The position numbers were made by a program, and so were the translations under genes. From contig JBJKYB010000002.1 in assembly GCA_045561235.1 (NCBI GenBank), positions 186,001-250,000 on the forward strand: a DNA stretch of 64,000 nt, in the 5' to 3' direction. Every line of letters begins with the position of its first letter. Positions within the stretch are counted from its first letter, which is position 1. A model generated the notes under the pieces. It made no database searches. It had not been told where the DNA came from and was given only the letters and a program-made list of their open reading frames with translations. Positions 9,217 through 18,945 of this stretch are shown here, piece after piece. The DNA is from GCA-2705445 sp002705445 (GTDB lineage: Bacteria > Pseudomonadota > Gammaproteobacteria > Poriferisulfidales > GCA-002705445).

Positions 9217-11508
9217 CTAACTAGTTCCTAGGTTAAACTGAAAGCCTTCAGTTTTATCTCCAGCCTCACTATTTAATGGAGTACTAATACTTACACTTAT
9301 TCCTCCAAATGGAGATAACCAGCTTACGGATAACCCTACAGAACCCTTTAAATCTCCAAATTCAAATGAATCATAGTCCTTATATGCTCTTCCAAAATCT
9401 GCAAAAAAGGCTGTCTTAAGATTTTTAACGTCTACGGGTGGCTTGAATATTATCTCAGCAGTCCCAGCCACCATAAAATCTCCACCTAAAGGTTTGTTTG
9501 CAGAATCATAAGGAGACAAACTATTTTTTTCATAACCTCTTACAGATTTTGGTCCGCCAGCTTTAAATTTATCATAGAATGGTAAACCGCTTGTTCCGCC
9601 ATAACCTTGTCCATAACTAGTTTGCCCTTTTAATCTTAACACTATATCTTTTTTTTGGTTAATATCGAAATACGAGTCTGTTTTAAATTGGACTTTGTAA
9701 TATTCCAAATCACTTCCTGGAACAAAAACTTCTGTACTAAGGCTAGTTTTAAATCCAGATCTAGTAAATCGTGCACGATCTCTTGTATCAATAGCGTAAC
9801 TTATTTTAAAAGAAAAATTATCAAATTCATTACCATTGTCATTAACGAAGTTTACAATTTCTGTTGGGCTATTTGTAGTTGTTTCAACATCCCAATTTAA
9901 ATATCTTAAAGATAAATTAAATCTATTATTTTCTGTCATAGGGAGACCGTAGCTATATTCTAGAGTAATTTTGTCAGCCTCATAGTCTGAAACGGTATCT
10001 GTATTATCTGTTTTAGTAGTTTGAATGTTAAAACCAAAACTTCTACTTACATTATCCATGTTATGATATGGATTATAAAAATTAAATGCATATGTTTTGC
10101 TGGTTTTTGCGGTGTTTAAGCTAAAAGATACTTTATTACCTGATCCTAAAAAATTATCCTGCTCAACACCAGCGCTTAAACTAAAACCTACGCCTGATCC
10201 TCCTAGACCAGCACCAATATTAAAATTTCCAGCTAACTTTTCTTCAATTTTTACATTTAAGTCAAGTTTGTTAACAGAACCAGGTACTCTAACTTCTTCA
10301 ATTTCTACACCCTCAACATAATTTAATCTTTTTATTCTACTTTTTGAAATTTTAATAGCATTTGCAGAATACCATCCTCCTTCCATTTGCCTAATTTCTC
10401 TTCGATAAACCTCGTCTTGAGTAGAAATGTTTCCTGTAATATTAATCCTTCTGACATAGGTTCTGTTACCAGGGTCAATATAAAAACTCACATCAACTTC
10501 GCCTTCTTGTCCTTCTACTTTTTTTGGGACTGGATTAACTTTTGAAAAGGCATAACCTTCTTCACTTAAACGAGATCTAATATTATCGGCAGATTTTATG
10601 ATATTCGCTCTAGAGATATACTCACCTGTTGTTATTTCTATTGCATCAACAATTTCATTTATTGAAATAATTAATTTACCTGCAACATTTATTTTATTTA
10701 TTACATATTGCTCACCTTCAACTATGTTTATAGTTATATACACCTCTTTTTTACTTTTGCTTAGTGTGACTTGGGTTGATTCAATTGCAAAATCCATGAA
10801 GCCCTTATCTTGATAAAAACTCATTAATCTATCAAGATCTGCTTTCAACATTGGTGAAGAATAAACACCGCTATCTGACCAAAACATATACCAAATTGGT
10901 AACGCTGTTTGAAAATTCTTTTTCAAACGGGTATCGGAATATTTTTTATTTCCAACAATTTTTATTTGTTTAATTTTTGCTCTAACACCTTCGTTTACTA
11001 AAACTTTCAAATAAATTCTATTATCTTTTAGCATGGTCTCTTCAATCTTAATATCTACACTGTACATGCCACGAGCAAAACTCTGCTCTCTTAGTTCTGA
11101 CTTAATTCTATCCAAAACTGAACTGTCATAAATTCTTCCTGAAACAATATTTGCAGCATCTAAAATTTTTTCTAACTGCTCATCTTCAATTCCTTCAAAC
11201 CCTTCAAAATCAATATCAACTATCGTCGGCCTTTCATCAAAAGTTATAACTAATGCATTTCCAATTCTTTCAATAACAATATCGTCGAAAAATTTTGATT
11301 TAAATAAGGTTTTTATTACAGAAGGAGTCATTGATGTATCAAAGACATCTCCGACTTCAAAAGGTAGGCTGGAGTAAATAGAACCACTATCTACTCTTTG
11401 TAATCCTTTTAAAATTATGTCATCAATAACAAACCTTTCATTTGAATATGAATTTTGAAAAAGACCAAAAAGCAATAAAACTATAAATATTTTTTTATAT
11501 AATTTCAT
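9217..11508 (-). CDS. bamA: outer membrane protein assembly factor BamA
   Basis: Core of the BAM complex that inserts beta-barrel proteins. 763 residues: signal peptide (about 1-22), five POTRA domains (about 23-420) and a 16-strand barrel. The lid-loop motif appears as SVRGYEKN (VRGY for the common VRGF). The protein ends in FQFNLGTS, so the aromatic residue that normally terminates the barrel is absent; the codon after the TAG stop is TTT. It overlaps rseP by four bases. Confidence 0.96.
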   Translation of the reverse strand: MKLYKKIFIVLLLFGLFQNSYSNERFVIDDIILKGLQRVDSGSIYSSLPFEVGDVFDTSMTPSVIKTLFKSKFFDDIVIERIGNALVITFDERPTIVDIDFEGFEGIEDEQLEKILDAANIVSGRIYDSSVLDRIKSELREQSFARGMYSVDIKIEETMLKDNRIYLKVLVNEGVRAKIKQIKIVGNKKYSDTRLKKNFQTALPIWYMFWSDSGVYSSPMLKADLDRLMSFYQDKGFMDFAIESTQVTLSKSKKEVYITINIVEGEQYVINKINVAGKLIISINEIVDAIEITTGEYISRANIIKSADNIRSRLSEEGYAFSKVNPVPKKVEGQEGEVDVSFYIDPGNRTYVRRINITGNISTQDEVYRREIRQMEGGWYSANAIKISKSRIKRLNYVEGVEIEEVRVPGSVNKLDLNVKIEEKLAGNFNIGAGLGGSGVGFSLSAGVEQDNFLGSGNKVSFSLNTAKTSKTYAFNFYNPYHNMDNVSRSFGFNIQTTKTDNTDTVSDYEADKITLEYSYGLPMTENNRFNLSLRYLNWDVETTTNSPTEIVNFVNDNGNEFDNFSFKISYAIDTRDRARFTRSGFKTSLSTEVFVPGSDLEYYKVQFKTDSYFDINQKKDIVLRLKGQTSYGQGYGGTSGLPFYDKFKAGGPKSVRGYEKNSLSPYDSANKPLGGDFMVAGTAEIIFKPPVDVKNLKTAFFADFGRAYKDYDSFEFGDLKGSVGLSVSWLSPFGGISVSISTPLNSEAGDKTEGFQFNLGTS

Positions 11509-12857
11509 AACATAATTCTTAAGAGATCATTATAAAGAGCAAAAAAAGAAAGAAATATTAAAAAAGTTATACCTACTTGCTGAAATACTAGTTGAACTCT
11601 TTCTGGTATAGGCCTTCTAATTATGAACTCAACTAAATAATACATTAAATGTCCGCCATCTAACATAGGAATTGGTAATAAATTCAATATTCCTATACTG
11701 ATACTCAACATGGCTAGAAGACCAAGAAAACTTGTGTAACCACTTTTAAATGAATCAGCTGCATAACCCGCTATACCAACCGGTCCAGATATACTTTTTG
11801 AGGAAACCTCACCTTTAATCAACTTTACAATGAAATTTAATGTTAATAATGTAAAGTCATAGGTTTTAACAATAGATAATTTTATACTTTCAAAAAAACC
11901 ATATTTTACGTTAATTTTATTTTGCAGAATATCATTGTCGTCCACAAAAGGACTAATTCCAAGTCTGCCGAATTGAATATTATTCTTTTTAATAATTTCT
12001 GGTGTAACTTTAACGTTCTTATATTTTCCCTCACTTAAAATATATAAATTTAAAATCTTTTTTGGATTATTTTTTATAATATTAACTATTTCATTCCAAT
12101 TGTTAACTTTAATATTATTTATTGAAATAACTTTATCATGTCTTTTTAATCCAGAATTAAAGGCAGGAGATCCATCCTCTACAAAGCCTATTTTTGATGT
12201 TTTACTAATGAAGTTTAATATTCCAAGACTGTCAAGAATATTACTTTGATCTAATGATATATTTTTATAATTTATATTTGCAAGTTTTATTAAATTTCCT
12301 TCTCGTAAAACTTCAAAGATAATATCATTTTCTTCAGCAGATGATTTTACAGATTGCAAAGTAACATCTGACCATGTTTTTACTCTTTTATTATTTACAG
12401 AGTAAATAATATCACCGGGGTTCATGCCAATACTCTCTGCTGTGCTATTAGCCTTGACTACACCAACGTTTGGCTGGAAACCATCATATCCACTAGCAAA
12501 AATTAAAAAATAAAAAAATATTGCTAAAATAAAATTAAATAAAGGTCCGGAAAAAACTATAAAAAATCTTTTTAATAAACTCTGATTATTAAAAGCTCTG
12601 TTTTTTTCTGATTCACTTACATTGCCTTCTCTTTCATCAAGCATTTTTACATATCCACCTAAAGGAAGAGCACAAATTTTATATTCTGTTTTATCTCTAC
12701 CTAATTTTTTTCCAAATAATTTATTTCCAAAGCCAACAGAAAATTCAAGTACTTTTACACCACAAAGTCTTGCTGCTAGGTAATGACCATACTCATGGAA
12801 TGTAACAATAATACTTATTGTTAAAACAAAAATTAATATTGTGTAAATTAAACTCAT
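11505..12857 (-). CDS. rseP: site-2 zinc metalloprotease RseP
   Basis: Inner-membrane protease that cuts anti-sigma factors and signal-peptide remnants. 450 residues with four membrane segments. The zinc site is HEYGH near residue 21 and the second motif is LPIPMLDGGHL near residue 390. Two PDZ domains lie between (about 120-200 and 210-300, the second around VEDGSPAFNSGLKRHDKV). It overlaps dxr and bamA by four bases each. Confidence 0.95.
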   Translation of the reverse strand: MSLIYTILIFVLTISIIVTFHEYGHYLAARLCGVKVLEFSVGFGNKLFGKKLGRDKTEYKICALPLGGYVKMLDEREGNVSESEKNRAFNNQSLLKRFFIVFSGPLFNFILAIFFYFLIFASGYDGFQPNVGVVKANSTAESIGMNPGDIIYSVNNKRVKTWSDVTLQSVKSSAEENDIIFEVLREGNLIKLANINYKNISLDQSNILDSLGILNFISKTSKIGFVEDGSPAFNSGLKRHDKVISINNIKVNNWNEIVNIIKNNPKKILNLYILSEGKYKNVKVTPEIIKKNNIQFGRLGISPFVDDNDILQNKINVKYGFFESIKLSIVKTYDFTLLTLNFIVKLIKGEVSSKSISGPVGIAGYAADSFKSGYTSFLGLLAMLSISIGILNLLPIPMLDGGHLMYYLVEFIIRRPIPERVQLVFQQVGITFLIFLSFFALYNDLLRIML

Positions 12858-14026
12858 AATTTTTTATAATTATTTAAAATTTGCATTGCTTTAATTCGAG
12901 CTTCCTTATCAATTTCAATAACTTCATCAATTGTAGAGATTTTTATTTTATTATGCTTTTCTATAGTTTCATATATTATCTTATATATATCATTAAATTT
13001 AATACTTTTTTCAAGAAAGCCTTCCACTGCTATTTCATTTGCAGCGTTCATTGCTGTTGTTACAGATTCTCCAATAGATGCAACTTCTTTTGCTAGATAA
13101 AAACATGGAAATCTTTCTTTTGAAACTTTTTCAAAAGTTAATGGCTGAGTCTTAGTTAAATCTATTAAATCTACAGAAGATTCAATTCTTTCCGGCCAAC
13201 CTAAACAATATGAAATAGGAATTTTCATATCATTCATACTTGCTTGAGATATTATTGATCCATCAGTATAGCAAACCATAGAGTGAATCAGGCTTTGAGG
13301 ATGAATAACTACTTCAACTTGGTTTAACTCGAGTTCAAATAAATACATTGCCTCAATTATTTCAAGGCCTTTATTCATCATTGTTGCTGAATCGATAGAT
13401 ATTTTTTTCCCCATATTCCAAGTTGGATGATCTAATGCTTGATCTATTGTTATATTGTCAAACTCATCCAAGTTAGTATTTAAAAATGGACCGCCAGAGG
13501 CTGTTAATATAATATTTTTAATAAATTTTTTATTGTTTAAAGAGAAACACTGGTGCAATGCATTATGCTCACTATCAACAGGTAAAACTGTAGCTTTATT
13601 TTTTTTTGCTAAATCCATGAAGAGTTTCCCGCACATCACCAAAGATTCTTTATTTGCTAATAAAATTCTTTTTCCAGACTTTACAGCATGAAGAGAGGAT
13701 TCAAGTCCAGCTGAACCTGAGATAGCACAGACGACTGTATCAACTTCTGATGTGGACACTAGATCATTTAGTGCCTCTCTTCCAAAGAGTATTTTACTTT
13801 TGACACGAAAATTATTAAGAATCAAAGACAATTTCTTTGCATCCTCTTCTTTATTAACATGGACATATGCCGGATTAAATTTTTGACACTGAATTGACAA
13901 ATTTTCTATAGAAGAATTTGCGGTTAAGGCAAAAATATTAAATTTATCTAAATTATTAGATACTACCTCTAAAGTATTTATACCTATACTTCCAGTAGAT
14001 CCCAAAATAATTACATTTTTTTTCAT
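12854..14026 (-). CDS. dxr: 1-deoxy-D-xylulose 5-phosphate reductoisomerase
   Basis: Makes MEP in the non-mevalonate isoprenoid pathway using NADPH. 390 residues, normal length. GSTGSIGINTLEVV is the nucleotide-binding motif, LPVDSEHNALHQC carries metal and substrate ligands, TASGGPFLN and IDSATMMNKGLE follow in the expected order. It shares a base with cdsA upstream and overlaps rseP downstream, so it belongs to the rpsB-lpxA run. Confidence 0.97.
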   Translation of the reverse strand: MKKNVIILGSTGSIGINTLEVVSNNLDKFNIFALTANSSIENLSIQCQKFNPAYVHVNKEEDAKKLSLILNNFRVKSKILFGREALNDLVSTSEVDTVVCAISGSAGLESSLHAVKSGKRILLANKESLVMCGKLFMDLAKKNKATVLPVDSEHNALHQCFSLNNKKFIKNIILTASGGPFLNTNLDEFDNITIDQALDHPTWNMGKKISIDSATMMNKGLEIIEAMYLFELELNQVEVVIHPQSLIHSMVCYTDGSIISQASMNDMKIPISYCLGWPERIESSVDLIDLTKTQPLTFEKVSKERFPCFYLAKEVASIGESVTTAMNAANEIAVEGFLEKSIKFNDIYKIIYETIEKHNKIKISTIDEVIEIDKEARIKAMQILNNYKKL

Positions 14027-14865
14027 TACTTAATTATAGCAGATAAAAAATAACTAAATATTAAGAAAATTGGCGCAGCAGATATTAAACTATCTAATCT
14101 ATCCAAAATTCCACCATGCCCAGGTAGGATATTCCCAGTATCTTTTTTTCCAGAGTATCTTTTAATTAAACTAACAGATAAGTCACCAAAAGCAGATATT
14201 GATATGACAAAAAAAGTAATAACTAGAATTTTTAATGTGAAAATAAGATCATAATTTTCAAATAAACAAAAAATTAATGAAGCTAACAAACAAACAAATA
14301 AAGAGCCTAGAAAGCCTTCTAATGTTTTATTAGGACTAATATTATTAAAAAAAGGTAACTTTCCATATTTCCTACCGACAAAGTATGCAGCGATGTCACC
14401 AATTGAAACGATAGTTATAAGATATATTAAGGCTTTTGAGGAATATAAATATAATGTATAAAGTGAACAATAAAAAGAACTAACGAATAGTAAAAAAGTT
14501 AAAAAATAAAATATATTAAAATTATTAATGTAATTTATCTTTTGTAATTTGATAAAATAAAGCGGAATTAGTAACCACATAATAAAAGCAGGAATAATTA
14601 AAATTTGCCAAATATTATTTTTTATCAAAATATTTGAAATAAATATTGAAACGAATATTGAAGCAATGAAATAATAGTGTTTACGATTATCTGTTGTCTG
14701 CAATCTTTGATAAAAACACATTTTTGAAACTTCAAAAGATGCAATAAAAATTATTAAATTTAAAAATAATCTGATTATTACTTCATTAGAGTACAATATA
14801 ATAAAAATAATAGTTGGGTATATTAAAAAGGCAGTAATAACTCTCTTTTGAAGATTACTAAGCAT
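14026..14865 (-). CDS. cdsA: phosphatidate cytidylyltransferase
   Basis: Makes CDP-diacylglycerol for phospholipid synthesis. About 279 residues, several hydrophobic helices and the C-terminal signature SVSLIKRYSGKKDTGNILPG with GGILDRLDS. Start chosen at ATG 14865, giving four bases between it and the uppS stop; an upstream TTG at 14883 would overlap uppS by 14 bases. The gene is very AT-rich, with poly-Phe/Ile membrane segments typical of this genome. Confidence 0.93.
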   Translation of the reverse strand: MLSNLQKRVITAFLIYPTIIFIILYSNEVIIRLFLNLIIFIASFEVSKMCFYQRLQTTDNRKHYYFIASIFVSIFISNILIKNNIWQILIIPAFIMWLLIPLYFIKLQKINYINNFNIFYFLTFLLFVSSFYCSLYTLYLYSSKALIYLITIVSIGDIAAYFVGRKYGKLPFFNNISPNKTLEGFLGSLFVCLLASLIFCLFENYDLIFTLKILVITFFVISISAFGDLSVSLIKRYSGKKDTGNILPGHGGILDRLDSLISAAPIFLIFSYFLSAIIK

Positions 14866-14869
14866 ATTT

Positions 14870-15553
14870 TTACGATTTACCAAATTTTCTATCTACCGAA
14901 TCAAACCAATCAATTGCTTTAAAAAAGCTAAGTTTATTAAAATTTGGCCAAAGTATATCAGTAAAATAAAGTTCAGCATAAGAAATCTGCCAGATTATAA
15001 AATTGCTTAACCTCTTAAATCCTCCGGTTCGAATGAGTAAATCGACCTCTGGAAGATCCTTTGAATACATAAACTTTTCGAAATTTCCCTTAGCATTTTT
15101 TTCTTTTGACGCTTTAAGTACCGCTTGTTTAATATCTTGTTTTCCACCATAGTTTAAAGCAATAAATAAGTTTAGATTTTTATTTTTTTTAGTACTACTT
15201 TCTAAGAATCCTGCATTTTCTCTAAGTTTTTTTGGAAGCTTATTCAAATCACCTATAAATTTAACTCTTATTTTATTTTCATACAAAAAATTTTTTTCTT
15301 CTCCAAAAGAATAAAAAAAAATTTCAAATAAATTTTTTAATTCTAATTTTGAACGTGTTAAATTTTCATTACTAAGAGCGAATATCGTAATATTTTTTAT
15401 ACCTTTTTCTATAGTGTATTGGACTACTTTTTTAGCAGTTTTAACTCCAGCTTTGTGACCTTCCTTAATACTTAAGCTATTTTTTTTTGACCAAGTTCTA
15501 TTTCCATCCATTATTATTGCAATATGATTAAGTTTTTTTTTTGACGATTTCAT
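14870..15553 (-). CDS. uppS: undecaprenyl diphosphate synthase, altered active-site motifs
   Basis: Cis-prenyltransferase that makes the lipid carrier for peptidoglycan. 227 residues. IAIIMDGN, ALNYGGKQDI and YAELYFTDILWPNF are intact. Two conserved active-site stretches differ: MDGNGRWA reads MDGNRTWS (residues 15-22), so the arginine before the tryptophan is threonine, and RTGGEQRISNF reads RTGGFKRLSNF, replacing a conserved glutamate. The reading frame is clean and the gene sits in its usual place between frr and cdsA, so it is probably functional. Confidence 0.93.
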   Translation of the reverse strand: MKSSKKKLNHIAIIMDGNRTWSKKNSLSIKEGHKAGVKTAKKVVQYTIEKGIKNITIFALSNENLTRSKLELKNLFEIFFYSFGEEKNFLYENKIRVKFIGDLNKLPKKLRENAGFLESSTKKNKNLNLFIALNYGGKQDIKQAVLKASKEKNAKGNFEKFMYSKDLPEVDLLIRTGGFKRLSNFIIWQISYAELYFTDILWPNFNKLSFFKAIDWFDSVDRKFGKS

Positions 15554-15557
15554 AATA

Positions 15558-16115
15558 TTATAGTTGCATTAAATCTGTTTCTTTATCTTTTAAAATGTGG
15601 TCAATGTGTCCAATATGTTGGTCAGTCAATTTTTGCATGAAGTCATTATTATTTTTTTCATCATCTTCAGAAATTTCCTTGTTCTTTACTAATTCTTTTG
15701 CTTTTGTATTTGCATCTCTTCTTATATTTCTTATAGCAACTTTAGTTTGTTCGACCTCATTTTTTACAAGTTTTATAAAATCCATTCTTCTTTCTTCTGT
15801 TAATGGAGGCATTGGAATTCTTAAATTTGTTCCAGCTACAGCAGGATTAAGACCTAAATCAGAATTCAAAATAGCTTTTTCTACTTTACTAACCATATCT
15901 TTTTCCCATACAACTAATAAAAGAGTTCTTGCATCCTCTACTTTAATGCTTGAGACCTGAGACAATGGAGTTTCATTTCCATAATAATCTACTTTTATGC
16001 CGTCTAGTATTGATGGATGAGCTCTTCCTGTTCTAATTTTTGCTAAATTAGTTTTTAGAGACTCTACAGACTTTATCATTTTCTGCTCTGATTCTTTTCT
16101 TATATTATCTAACAT
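15558..16115 (-). CDS. frr: ribosome recycling factor
   Basis: Splits post-termination ribosomes together with EF-G. 185 residues, exactly the family size. Typical blocks are LAKIRTGRAHPSILDGI near residue 25 and RIPMPPLTEERRMDFIKLV near residue 100. It lies four bases from uppS and three from pyrH. Confidence 0.97.
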   Translation of the reverse strand: MLDNIRKESEQKMIKSVESLKTNLAKIRTGRAHPSILDGIKVDYYGNETPLSQVSSIKVEDARTLLLVVWEKDMVSKVEKAILNSDLGLNPAVAGTNLRIPMPPLTEERRMDFIKLVKNEVEQTKVAIRNIRRDANTKAKELVKNKEISEDDEKNNNDFMQKLTDQHIGHIDHILKDKETDLMQL

Positions 16116-16118
16116 AAT

Positions 16119-16817
16119 TTATTTTATTATCGTACCCGCTTCCTCACCATTAATAATGCTCATTAATGCACCTTTTTTCAACATATTAAAAACTCTTAAA
16201 GGGATATTGTTTTCTTTGCATAATACAACTGCAGTTGTATCCATAACTTTTAATTCATCGTGCAAAACTTGATTATAAGATAATTTCTTATATAACTTAG
16301 CAGATTTATCTTTTTCTGGATCCTTATCATACACACCGTCAACTTTTGTTGCCTTTAAAACCATGTCAGCATTTATTTCTATGGCTCTCAAACTGGCGGC
16401 TGTATCAGTAGTAAAAAAAGGATTTCCTGTTCCAGCAGCAAAAATGACAATTCTTCCTTTTTCTAAATGTCTTATAGCTCTTCTTCTAATGTAATCTTCA
16501 GATATTTGATTAATTCTTACAGCCGACATAACTCGACATTGCGTACCAAGTTTTTCTATTGCATCTTGTAAGGCTAATGAGTTAATTACTGTTGCAAGCA
16601 TCCCAATATTATCCCCAGTAACTCTGTCTAAACCTGCTTCAGCTAGACCAGCCCCTCGAAATATATTTCCACCTCCAACAACGACTGCTAGTTGATTTTT
16701 AGTTTTATTGACCTCAACAATATTTGCGGAAATATCATTTACAATATCAGGATCAATACCATAATTATATTTACCAATAAGTGCTTCACCGCTTAATTTT
16801 AATAAATATCGTTTCAT
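16119..16817 (-). CDS. pyrH: UMP kinase
   Basis: Phosphorylates UMP. 232 residues of the amino-acid-kinase fold: LKLSGEALIG at the N-terminus, VVVGGGNIFRG for phosphate binding and AAGTGNPFFTTDTAA for the nucleotide. Position between tsf and frr is canonical. Confidence 0.97.
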   Translation of the reverse strand: MKRYLLKLSGEALIGKYNYGIDPDIVNDISANIVEVNKTKNQLAVVVGGGNIFRGAGLAEAGLDRVTGDNIGMLATVINSLALQDAIEKLGTQCRVMSAVRINQISEDYIRRRAIRHLEKGRIVIFAAGTGNPFFTTDTAASLRAIEINADMVLKATKVDGVYDKDPEKDKSAKLYKKLSYNQVLHDELKVMDTTAVVLCKENNIPLRVFNMLKKGALMSIINGEEAGTIIK

Positions 16818-16823
16818 AAAAAA

Positions 16824-17705
16824 CTATTTTTTTATTTGAGCCATAACCTCGTCGGCAAAATTCTCGTCTTTTTTCTCAACTCCCTCTCCAACTTCAAGTC
16901 TATAAAAAGATAAAATTTCGTTATTATTTTTTTCTAAAAGTTTTCCAACAGTAACTTCATTGTCTTTTACAAATTTTTGATCAATTAGTGTAACTTCAGA
17001 AATATACTTCTTTATTTTTCCATCAACCATTTTTTGAATAATATCTTCTGGCTTACCACTCTCTTTTGCCTGTGCTAAAAATATTTCTCTTTCTTTATTT
17101 AAATCTTTTTGAGATATGTCGCTAGCATTTAAAGCTATTGGCTTCATTGCAGCAATATGCATACATATATCTTTTGCCAACTCAGTATTTTCATTTTTTA
17201 ATAAAACGACAACACCAATTTTTGTTCCATGCATATAATTCCCGATATAAGAATTATTAGCATCAATCGCTTGAATTCTTCTTATTTTTACATTTTCTCC
17301 AACTTTACTTACTAATTCTAATCTTACTTCTTCAACTGTTTTTCCAGATTGGTGTTGTGAATTTAAAAGATTTTCAATATTACCATCAAAATTTTGCAAT
17401 GAAATATCTGATATTTTTTTAACAAATTCTAAGAAACTCTCGTCCTTAGCTACAAAATCCGTTTCGCAATTTATTTCGATTATATTTGCAAACTTATTAT
17501 CTTCGCTAATTGATAGAGAAATTACACCTTCTGCAGCTACTCTAGAGGATTTCTTATCAGCTTTAGCCTGCCCAGCTTTTCTCATCTCTTCAACAGCTTT
17601 TTCCATGTCTCCAGAGGAATTTGTAAGTGCTTTTTTGCACTCCATCATCCCAGCGCCCGTCCTATCTCTTAACTCCTTCACCATCTTTGCACTTATATTA
17701 CTCAT
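16824..17705 (-). CDS. tsf: elongation factor Ts
   Basis: Nucleotide exchange factor for EF-Tu. 293 residues. The N-terminal UBA-like domain carries VKELRDRTGAGMMECKKAL and the core has the TDFVAKDESF motif near residue 82. It is downstream of rpsB as usual, with 45 bases between them. Confidence 0.97.
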   Translation of the reverse strand: MSNISAKMVKELRDRTGAGMMECKKALTNSSGDMEKAVEEMRKAGQAKADKKSSRVAAEGVISLSISEDNKFANIIEINCETDFVAKDESFLEFVKKISDISLQNFDGNIENLLNSQHQSGKTVEEVRLELVSKVGENVKIRRIQAIDANNSYIGNYMHGTKIGVVVLLKNENTELAKDICMHIAAMKPIALNASDISQKDLNKEREIFLAQAKESGKPEDIIQKMVDGKIKKYISEVTLIDQKFVKDNEVTVGKLLEKNNNEILSFYRLEVGEGVEKKDENFADEVMAQIKK

Positions 17706-17750
17706 TTTTTCATCTCACTAAAATTTGATTTATATATTAATCTTATAAAA

Positions 17751-18764
17751 CTAAGATTCCTTAGAATCTTTAATTGACTCTTTTTTTAAGGTTGTTTTTT
17801 TAGTTACCGCTTTTTTTGTAGCAGTTTTTTTAGTTACCGCTTTTTTTGTAGCAGTTTTTTTAGTTACCGCTTTTTTTGTGGCAGTTTTTTTAGTTACCGC
17901 TTTTTTTGTAGCAGTTTTTTCAAGAGCTTCTTTTTCAGGAGCTTCTTTTTCAGGAGCTTCTTTTTTTATAGCAACTTTTTTTGTAACTGCTTTCTTCTTT
18001 TTAACAACTACTTTTTCATCAGATAAATTCTTAGCTGATGACGAAGAAATTTCTTCTTCTGTGATTATTGGTTGTTGAGTTTTTAGAAATTCTTGTCCTT
18101 TTTTTATAGCTTTTGATATTTCTGAACAGTATAGATTAATTGCGCGCATCGAATCATCGTTACCTGGAAAAAAATAATCAATATTATCAAATGAGTTATT
18201 TGTATCGACTACAGCAATAATTGGAATATTTAGCTTCATTGCTTCTTTTATTGCAATATCTTCATAACCTACATCTATTACAAAAATAACATCCGGAATT
18301 GACTTCATGTTTTTAATGCCACCTAAGCTATTATTTAATTTTTCTATTTCACGTGATTGAAGCAATTGTTCTTTTTTTGTTAACTCTTGGTTTAACTTTT
18401 CAGAGTCTTCTTCTAAAGATTTTAGTCTCTTAATAGATTGTTTAACTGTATTAAAGTTTGTCAGCATTCCACCTAGCCATCTATGATTAACATATGGCAT
18501 ATTACAATCTGTCGCTGCAGATGAAATACTGTCTCTTGCTGCTCTTTTTGTTCCTACAAATAAAATTTTTCCGCCTTTTGAAGAAATTTTTTCAGCAAAT
18601 ACACATGCCTCTTTCATCAATGGTACTGTCTGTTGGATATCTATTATATGAATATGGTTTTTGTTACCATATATATAAGGGGCCATTTTAGGGTTCCAAT
18701 AACTAGTTTGGTGCCCGAAGTGAACTCCTGCTTCTAATAAAGCAGGTATTGTTATGTCTGTCAT
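17751..18764 (-). CDS. rpsB: 30S ribosomal protein S2 with lysine-rich repeated tail
   Basis: Core S2 covers about residues 1-230 (LLEAGVHFGHQTSYWNPKM, FVGTKRAARD, HRWLGGMLTNF, PDVIFVIDV). Start chosen at ATG 18764, which has a GGAG six bases upstream; the earlier ATG 18776 would overlap that site. Beyond the usual 240 residues there is a tail of about 100 residues rich in K, A, T and E. It has KEAPE repeats followed by about four copies of the ten-residue unit TATKKAVTKK. The tail resembles histone-H1-like or AlgP-like tails; its role in S2 is unknown. Confidence 0.95.
   Translation of the reverse strand: MTDITIPALLEAGVHFGHQTSYWNPKMAPYIYGNKNHIHIIDIQQTVPLMKEACVFAEKISSKGGKILFVGTKRAARDSISSAATDCNMPYVNHRWLGGMLTNFNTVKQSIKRLKSLEEDSEKLNQELTKKEQLLQSREIEKLNNSLGGIKNMKSIPDVIFVIDVGYEDIAIKEAMKLNIPIIAVVDTNNSFDNIDYFFPGNDDSMRAINLYCSEISKAIKKGQEFLKTQQPIITEEEISSSSAKNLSDEKVVVKKKKAVTKKVAIKKEAPEKEAPEKEALEKTATKKAVTKKTATKKAVTKKTATKKAVTKKTATKKAVTKKTTLKKESIKDSKES
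17791..17920 (-). repeat. 30-bp tandem repeat inside rpsB tail
   Basis: Units start at 17791, 17821, 17851 and 17881, with a ten-base partial unit at 17911. Units two to four are identical apart from a single base; the unit at 17791 differs in its first bases. Each encodes TATKKAVTKK on the minus strand. A shorter 15-bp repeat (three copies, about 17933-17977) encodes the KEAPE units next to it. The near-identity at DNA level suggests recent slippage or expansion, so copy number may vary between strains. Confidence 0.9.
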
Positions 18765-18882
18765 TTTTGTCTCCATGGGTTAATTATCACCTGAAAAAAA
18801 TTACAAAGCTTATTTAAAAGCACCCAATATAATTTTTAACATTTTCAGGCTAGTTTTTAATATTCTGTGCAAGTTAATATCG

Positions 18883-18912
18883 TAGACTTAATCTTACAAC
18901 AATCGGTATAAT
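18883..18912 (+). promoter_or_regulatory. probable sigma70 promoter of map-glnD-dapDE
   Basis: TAGACT at 18883-18888 and a perfect TATAAT at 18907-18912 are separated by 18 bp and end 33 bp before the map ATG. Found by eye; the -10 is convincing and the -35 matches four of six. The gap also has to hold the minus-strand rpsB promoter, for which I see no clear hexamers. Confidence 0.55.
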
Positions 18913-18945
18913 AATGGTTAATTACATCTTAAACAACCTTATATT

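Noticed and set aside
17791..17977. Regular 30-bp and 15-bp repeats as a CRISPR array or DNA element
   Set aside because: There are no spacers, the units are contiguous, and they translate in frame as the S2 tail.
17878..18078. Plus-strand ORF across the rpsB repeats
   Set aside because: It is the antisense of the lysine-rich tail (poly-Phe/Val/Ala), with no ribosome site.
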